This document shows positions 6,762 to 9,930 of a stretch of 9,930 bases of DNA, in pieces (the first letter of the stretch is position 1; each line of letters starts with the position of its first letter). The stretch is from Bacteroidetes bacterium UBA7368. Lineage in GTDB: Bacteria; Bacteroidota; Rhodothermia; Rhodothermales; UBA10348. Made by a program: the position numbers and the translations under genes. The stretch is from NCBI GenBank assembly GCA_002469915.1, contig DKOG01000121.1, forward strand, positions 1 to 9,930, in the 5' to 3' direction. The notes under the pieces were generated by a model. It had not been told where the DNA came from and ran no database searches. It saw only the letters and a program-made list of their open reading frames with translations.

Positions 6762-8345
6762 ATGGAATCCAATTTCTCCCTCGATTATATCGGGATCGCT
6801 AATCGCAACGTTCTTAGGAACGTCTCACGTGCCAAGCTTTACGAAGAAGCAATAGATCACGACGAAGGTGCTGCGATCTCAAATGTAGGCGGTCTTATGC
6901 TCCGGTCTGGAGAGAAGACTGGACGCAGTCCCAAAGACAAGAGAGTAGTAGACGTTCCTGGAATGACGGAGGATGTTTGGTGGGGCAAAATCAACATGCC
7001 TCTCGAACGATCCAACTATGAGATCAACAGGGAGCGCGCATTGGACTACATGAATGCGGTCAAGCAAATCTACGTTTTTGACGGATTTGCCGGATGGGAT
7101 CCTGAGTTTAGACTCAAAGTGAGGGTTATTTGCACCCGTCCATACCATGCTTTGTTCATGAGGAATATGCTCATCCGACCAACTCCTGAGCAGTTGGAAG
7201 ATTTCGGCGAGCCTGATTTTACCATCATGAATGCCGGGGCGTTTCCTGCGAACCGTCTGACCGATCAGATGTCCTCCAAAACCAGTATTGCCCTCAACTT
7301 TGAGCGCAATGAACTGATTATTTTGGGTACCGAGTATGCTGGTGAAATGAAAAAAGGCGTGTTCTCGGTAATGCATTACCTCATGCCTAAGCGGGGTGTG
7401 CTCTCAATGCATTGTTCGGCCAACGAAGGAGCAGAAGGAGACGTATCTCTGTTTTTTGGCTTGTCAGGTACTGGTAAGACGACGCTTTCAGCTGATCCAC
7501 ACCGGTCATTGATTGGGGATGATGAACATTGCTGGTCTGATCGCGGAGTATTTAATATAGAGGGAGGCTGCTACGCGAAGGCGATTGGCCTTTCTGCCGA
7601 TGCTGAGCCAGAAATATTCAAAGCGATCCGTTTCGGTAGTGTGCTTGAAAACGTTGTTTATGACGAGGATACACACCAAGTAGACTTTGATGACACGTCG
7701 ATTACACAGAACACGCGCGTTGCGTATCCGATTGACTTTATCGACAACGCCAAGATTCCTTGTGTAGGTGGACACCCCAAGAATATCATTTTCTTGACCT
7801 ACGATGCGTTTGGAGTCGTTCCTCCGATCTCCAAATTGACCTCCTCTCAGGCGATGTACCATTTCATCTCCGGATATACTGCGAAGGTTGCCGGTACAGA
7901 AATGGGAGTGGATGAACCACAAGCCACATTTTCAGCTTGTTTTGGAGATGCATTTCTAGTTCTCCATCCTGCTAAGTATGCTGAAATGTTGGCCGATAAA
8001 ATGGAGCTTCATGGCGCCAAAGCATGGCTGATTAATACCGGTATGACGGGTGGAGCGTATGGGACTGGATCCCGCATGAGCCTTGCACACACTCGCGCAA
8101 TTATTGACGCGATTCATGACGGATCTCTAGATGAAGTAGAAACCCATTCAGAGCCTGTCTTTGGTGTTGAAATTCCGGTCGCAGTACCCGGCGTGCCTAC
8201 CGAGGTGCTGAATCCCAAAGACTCATGGTCGGATAAGAAGGCATTTGACGAGACGGCGTCTAAGCTTGCAGAGCTTTTCAACAAGAACTTTGAGCAATAC
8301 CGAGAAGGAAGCTCTGCAGAAATTGCTGCGGCAGGACCCCGCTAG
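6762..8345 (+). CDS. pckA: Phosphoenolpyruvate carboxykinase, ATP-dependent
   Basis: 527 residues, normal for the ATP-using PEPCK family (about 520-540). It converts oxaloacetate and ATP to phosphoenolpyruvate, CO2 and ADP, the first committed step of gluconeogenesis. Visible motifs: [11 protein letters not shown] (50-60), with R55 the expected oxaloacetate/PEP-binding arginine; the kinase P-loop [14 protein letters not shown] (233-246) with K239 and T240; IGDDEHCW just after it; [10 protein letters not shown], typical of the ATP rather than the GTP enzyme; and the C-terminal [13 protein letters not shown] adenine/lid region. Nothing is missing. The ATG at 6762 fits the family N-terminus; no Shine-Dalgarno is evident. 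Placement after acs makes sense: cells living on acetate or amino acids need both. The stop is only two bases from the end of the convergent kinase gene, so any terminator must lie within coding sequence. Confidence 0.97.
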   Translation: MESNFSLDYIGIANRNVLRNVSRAKLYEEAIDHDEGAAISNVGGLMLRSGEKTGRSPKDKRVVDVPGMTEDVWWGKINMPLERSNYEINRERALDYMNAVKQIYVFDGFAGWDPEFRLKVRVICTRPYHALFMRNMLIRPTPEQLEDFGEPDFTIMNAGAFPANRLTDQMSSKTSIALNFERNELIILGTEYAGEMKKGVFSVMHYLMPKRGVLSMHCSANEGAEGDVSLFFGLSGTGKTTLSADPHRSLIGDDEHCWSDRGVFNIEGGCYAKAIGLSADAEPEIFKAIRFGSVLENVVYDEDTHQVDFDDTSITQNTRVAYPIDFIDNAKIPCVGGHPKNIIFLTYDAFGVVPPISKLTSSQAMYHFISGYTAKVAGTEMGVDEPQATFSACFGDAFLVLHPAKYAEMLADKMELHGAKAWLINTGMTGGAYGTGSRMSLAHTRAIIDAIHDGSLDEVETHSEPVFGVEIPVAVPGVPTEVLNPKDSWSDKKAFDETASKLAELFNKNFEQYREGSSAEIAAAGPR

Positions 8346-8346
8346 G

Positions 8347-8362
8347 GCTAAAGTTCTTTAGC
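8347..8362. repeat. Short hairpin at the pckA / kinase convergent junction
   Basis: GCTAAAGTTCTTTAGC is a perfect inverted repeat: 6-bp stem with GTTC loop, or 7 bp with a 2-base loop. It covers the kinase stop codon (8348-8350, minus strand) and begins two bases after the pckA stop. No T tract follows on either strand, so any role as a shared bidirectional terminator is weakly supported. Confidence 0.45.
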
Positions 8363-9265
8363 GAATTCTAAGGCACCTTCAGCAGGTGACCGGGTGGAGA
8401 CTGTAATTACAGCATCTGGCGCTCGCGCTGCGAGCGCTTGCGTCAACACGTCTAGGTAACCGCTGTGCCGCGTAAGTCCTCCTGTGAGTGCAAATACATG
8501 GGGTTGAAGCGCAAGCTTGCCTGCAATGCGTAGGGCCTGCTCAGCGAGTTGCCGGCATTCCTCCGCGACAATCTGCCGCGCTACACGTGATGTTTCCATC
8601 GCATGTAATAGAACGGGAGCGAGGTCCGAGATTGCATACCCCTTTTGGTATACCAGATTTAGAATATCCGAGACGTCGGCGTTGTCCTTTGAACCAAGGA
8701 GATGCCATTCCATCGTAACGGCGAGACCATCCCTTGTCCCTGCTTCAATGTGACTCAGGAGATGACGGCAGGCAGCCCAACCCAAAGAGCGGCCACTTCC
8801 CGGGTCTCCAAGCGCAGGTCCCCATCCTCCGGCTCTAATGAGACGCTCTTCCTCAAATGCATAACAGCCTGAACCTGTGCCGGCAATAATGAGAACACCT
8901 GCGTCTCCACCAACAAATGCGGCTTTGTGTGCAACGCGGGCATCGCTCGTTACCATTAAGTGCCGAGGGGCTAATTGGGTTGCGCGAACGAGCTCTCGAA
9001 AAAGGTCTTCTTGAACATCTGCGGTGCCCGCTCCTGCTGCTCCCACACAAATGCGAGGTGAGTTTGAGAGGTCTATTTCAGCACAGGACTGTAGTGCAGT
9101 CGTTATGAGCTTCGCCACATGGGAAGTAGACTGCTCCCGGACGTTTCCGCCAGGAAACGTCCGGGACACAAAACCGTCATCGGTTTGAAAGTAAACTTCA
9201 GTTTTCGTACCGCCGACATCGATGCCTATCGCGTCTAGATCGGTTCTATTTTGCTCGCTGGCCAT
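8348..9265 (-). CDS. BadF/BadG-type sugar kinase, probable N-acetylglucosamine (N-acetylhexosamine) kinase
   Basis: 305 residues of the ASKHA ATPase fold. Motifs in order: phosphate-1 DVGGTKT (16-22), GGNVRE (39-44), GAAGAG (75-80), SDA (107-109), phosphate-2 AGTGSG (128-133), GGWGPALGDPGSG (146-158), and adenosine motif LTGGLTRH near the C-terminus. D108 matches the catalytic aspartate of eukaryotic NAGK and bacterial GlcNAc/MurNAc kinases; N41 lies where a substrate-binding asparagine is expected. The GGWGPALGDPGSG block is strongly associated with NAGK-like members rather than benzoyl-CoA reductase activators, which also carry cysteine ligands not seen here. Likely reaction: GlcNAc (or a related aminosugar) plus ATP to the 6-phosphate in the cytosol, for wall recycling or scavenged sugar; the exact sugar is unproven. 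Its ATG overlaps the upstream gene's TAA by two bases (TAATG), indicating translational coupling. The gene contains a strong perfect hairpin at codons 34-44 and a smaller one near its 3' end. Confidence 0.87.
   Translation of the reverse strand: MASEQNRTDLDAIGIDVGGTKTEVYFQTDDGFVSRTFPGGNVREQSTSHVAKLITTALQSCAEIDLSNSPRICVGAAGAGTADVQEDLFRELVRATQLAPRHLMVTSDARVAHKAAFVGGDAGVLIIAGTGSGCYAFEEERLIRAGGWGPALGDPGSGRSLGWAACRHLLSHIEAGTRDGLAVTMEWHLLGSKDNADVSDILNLVYQKGYAISDLAPVLLHAMETSRVARQIVAEECRQLAEQALRIAGKLALQPHVFALTGGLTRHSGYLDVLTQALAARAPDAVITVSTRSPAEGALEFAKEL
8401..8437. repeat. Palindrome plus perfect hairpin near the 3' end of the kinase gene
   Basis: CTGTAATTACAG (8401-8412) is a 12-base perfect palindrome. 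Six bases on, GCGCTCGC (8419-8426), GCT loop, GCGAGCGC (8430-8437) form an 8-bp perfect stem. Both lie in the codons for A-A-R-A-P-D-A-V-I-T-V. No T tract follows on the coding strand after the GC-rich stem. Confidence 0.6.
9135..9166. repeat. Perfect 14-bp inverted repeat inside the kinase gene
   Basis: TCCCGGACGTTTCC (9135-9148), loop GCCA (9149-9152), GGAAACGTCCGGGA (9153-9166): every one of 14 base pairs matches. The structure spans codons 34-44 of the minus-strand kinase (S-R-T-F-P-G-G-N-V-R-E), about 100 bases after its start. It has no T tract on either side. It would form a very stable mRNA hairpin or a DNA cruciform. Confidence 0.93.
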
Positions 9266-9930
9266 TATTGTCTGGGTTCAAGCTGTGTCGAAAATTCAGG
9301 GCTGAATGCTGAGAGATTTTGTAACGCCAGAGGACGGTCTGCCGAGAGAAATGACCCCAGAAATCCGCGGTAATCTATGGACGGTCTACGAAAAAAGAGG
9401 TCCCCTGAATTCAGGTCAAGTCCACCTTCCCAAGCAGAAGAAGCTACCGGGAGCCCTGGATGTGAAGTTGAGCCCCAGTAAAACGTTTGCTCATGTCCTT
9501 CACCACCTACCTGAACGAGTGCAAATTTTTGCTTGAATGATTCTTCCTTGCGACCAGCGTCAGGGTTTGCCGCAGACGTGCCCGGAAAGCTAAGTGTTCG
9601 AGGGTTAGTGACTTGCCAGCGCCATGCGCTCATATCGAAGCCGTTTTCGGTGCCCATAGCATTCAATAAAGGCTCTAGATGGGTGGAGAGAGTCGAATCA
9701 GCCCGAATATTTGCCCGCTTAATGCCCTCGAAAATGGTAGCTCCAATTTCCGATGATGCGTAGTGATGATTCCAGTTCCTCAGATACGAAGCCGCTTGCT
9801 TAGATCTGGGTTTAGAGAGAAGAGAGTCCCGTAGAAAGGGCAAGTAGTCCGGCATAAGACGGGCATCCGATTCACTAAATGTATCCATCAGGAGGTCCTC
9901 AATACGGATCGTACCCGGCAGGCTGCCTAC
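9265..9930 (-). CDS. Penicillin acylase family (peptidase S45) protein, C-terminal fragment
   Basis: Partial gene; the frame is open to the right edge (first visible codons V-G-S-L-P-G-T-I-R-I-E-D-L-L, then M-D-T-F-S), so the methionine at 9886-9888 is internal rather than a start. 221 codons are visible, ending in TAA at 9265-9267. The beginning (TIRIEDLL, FSESDARLMPDYLPFLRDSL), a helical stretch and then YLRNWNHHYASSEIGATIFEGI resemble the late part of the S45 beta chain, where R-I-x-x-L-L, D-A-x-x-x-x-x-D and L-x-x-W-x-x-x-x-x-x-x-x-x-A-T-I-F-E recur. A beta-rich C-terminus follows (WRWQVTNPRTLSFPG, FYWGSTSHPGLPV). Family members are exported, self-cleaving amidohydrolases acting on acyl-amides or acyl-homoserine lactones. 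The catalytic N-terminal serine and the signal peptide would lie outside the window, so neither activity nor substrate can be judged. It is co-transcribed with the downstream kinase (TAATG overlap). Confidence 0.62.
   Translation of the reverse strand, partial: VGSLPGTIRIEDLLMDTFSESDARLMPDYLPFLRDSLLSKPRSKQAASYLRNWNHHYASSEIGATIFEGIKRANIRADSTLSTHLEPLLNAMGTENGFDMSAWRWQVTNPRTLSFPGTSAANPDAGRKEESFKQKFALVQVGGEGHEQTFYWGSTSHPGLPVASSAWEGGLDLNSGDLFFRRPSIDYRGFLGSFLSADRPLALQNLSAFSPEFSTQLEPRQ

Noticed and set aside
9294..9307. ATTCAGGGCTGAAT inverted repeat near the end of the acylase-like gene
   Set aside because: Only 6 bp with a 2-base loop and inside coding sequence; easily chance.
9265..9888. Complete 207-residue gene starting at the ATG at 9886-9888
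   Set aside because: The frame stays open upstream to the window edge and those upstream codons (IRIEDLL) continue the family-like sequence, so this is the 3' part of a longer gene.
1..9930. CRISPR array, insertion sequence, tRNA or rRNA
   Set aside because: No regularly spaced repeats, transposase motifs, terminal inverted repeats or RNA-gene signatures seen on either strand by eye.

Overview
The window looks like ordinary chromosomal DNA of a free-living heterotrophic bacterium with moderate GC. Most starts lack a clear Shine-Dalgarno sequence, and a TAnnTTTG-type promoter element sits upstream of acs. Together with the gene content (sodium:solute symporter, Tat-exported Gfo/Idh/MocA protein, pabB-pabC fusion, ATP-dependent PEPCK) this suggests Bacteroidota or Rhodothermota/Balneolota. 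That placement is an inference; no rRNA or other phylogenetic marker is present. There are no tRNAs, CRISPR arrays, insertion sequences or phage genes, and no gene-free stretch longer than about 200 bases.

Layout. Minus strand 1-332: N-terminal part of a sodium:solute symporter that runs off the left edge. Divergent from it, plus strand 486-1868: a Tat-exported Gfo/Idh/MocA protein resembling GH109. Its stop overlaps the start of a fused aminodeoxychorismate synthase/lyase (pabB-pabC, 1858-3687). This meets, tail to tail with a 28-base overlap, a minus-strand short-chain dehydrogenase (3660-4487). Across a 199-base divergent control region, the plus strand carries acetyl-CoA synthetase (4687-6627) and then ATP-dependent PEP carboxykinase (6762-8345). 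Two bases after pckA comes the end of a minus-strand N-acetylhexosamine-type kinase (8348-9265). Its ATG overlaps the stop of the 3' end of a probable penicillin-acylase-family (S45) gene that runs off the right edge.

How the genes fit together. acs and pckA form a recognisable acetate-to-gluconeogenesis pair: acetate is activated to acetyl-CoA, and PEP is drawn from oxaloacetate. pabB-pabC feeds folate synthesis with p-aminobenzoate. The GH109-like protein, the symporter and the N-acetylhexosamine kinase could all act on scavenged (amino) sugars, but they are in separate transcription units, so this link is speculative.

I found no clearly new system. The most unusual raw-sequence signals are perfect hairpins inside coding sequence, above all a 14-bp perfect stem with a 4-base loop in the kinase gene (9135-9166) and a 10-bp GC-rich one in the pabC domain (3398-3421). 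A set of TGCGAAT-type half-sites spaced by about two helical turns lies in front of acs.
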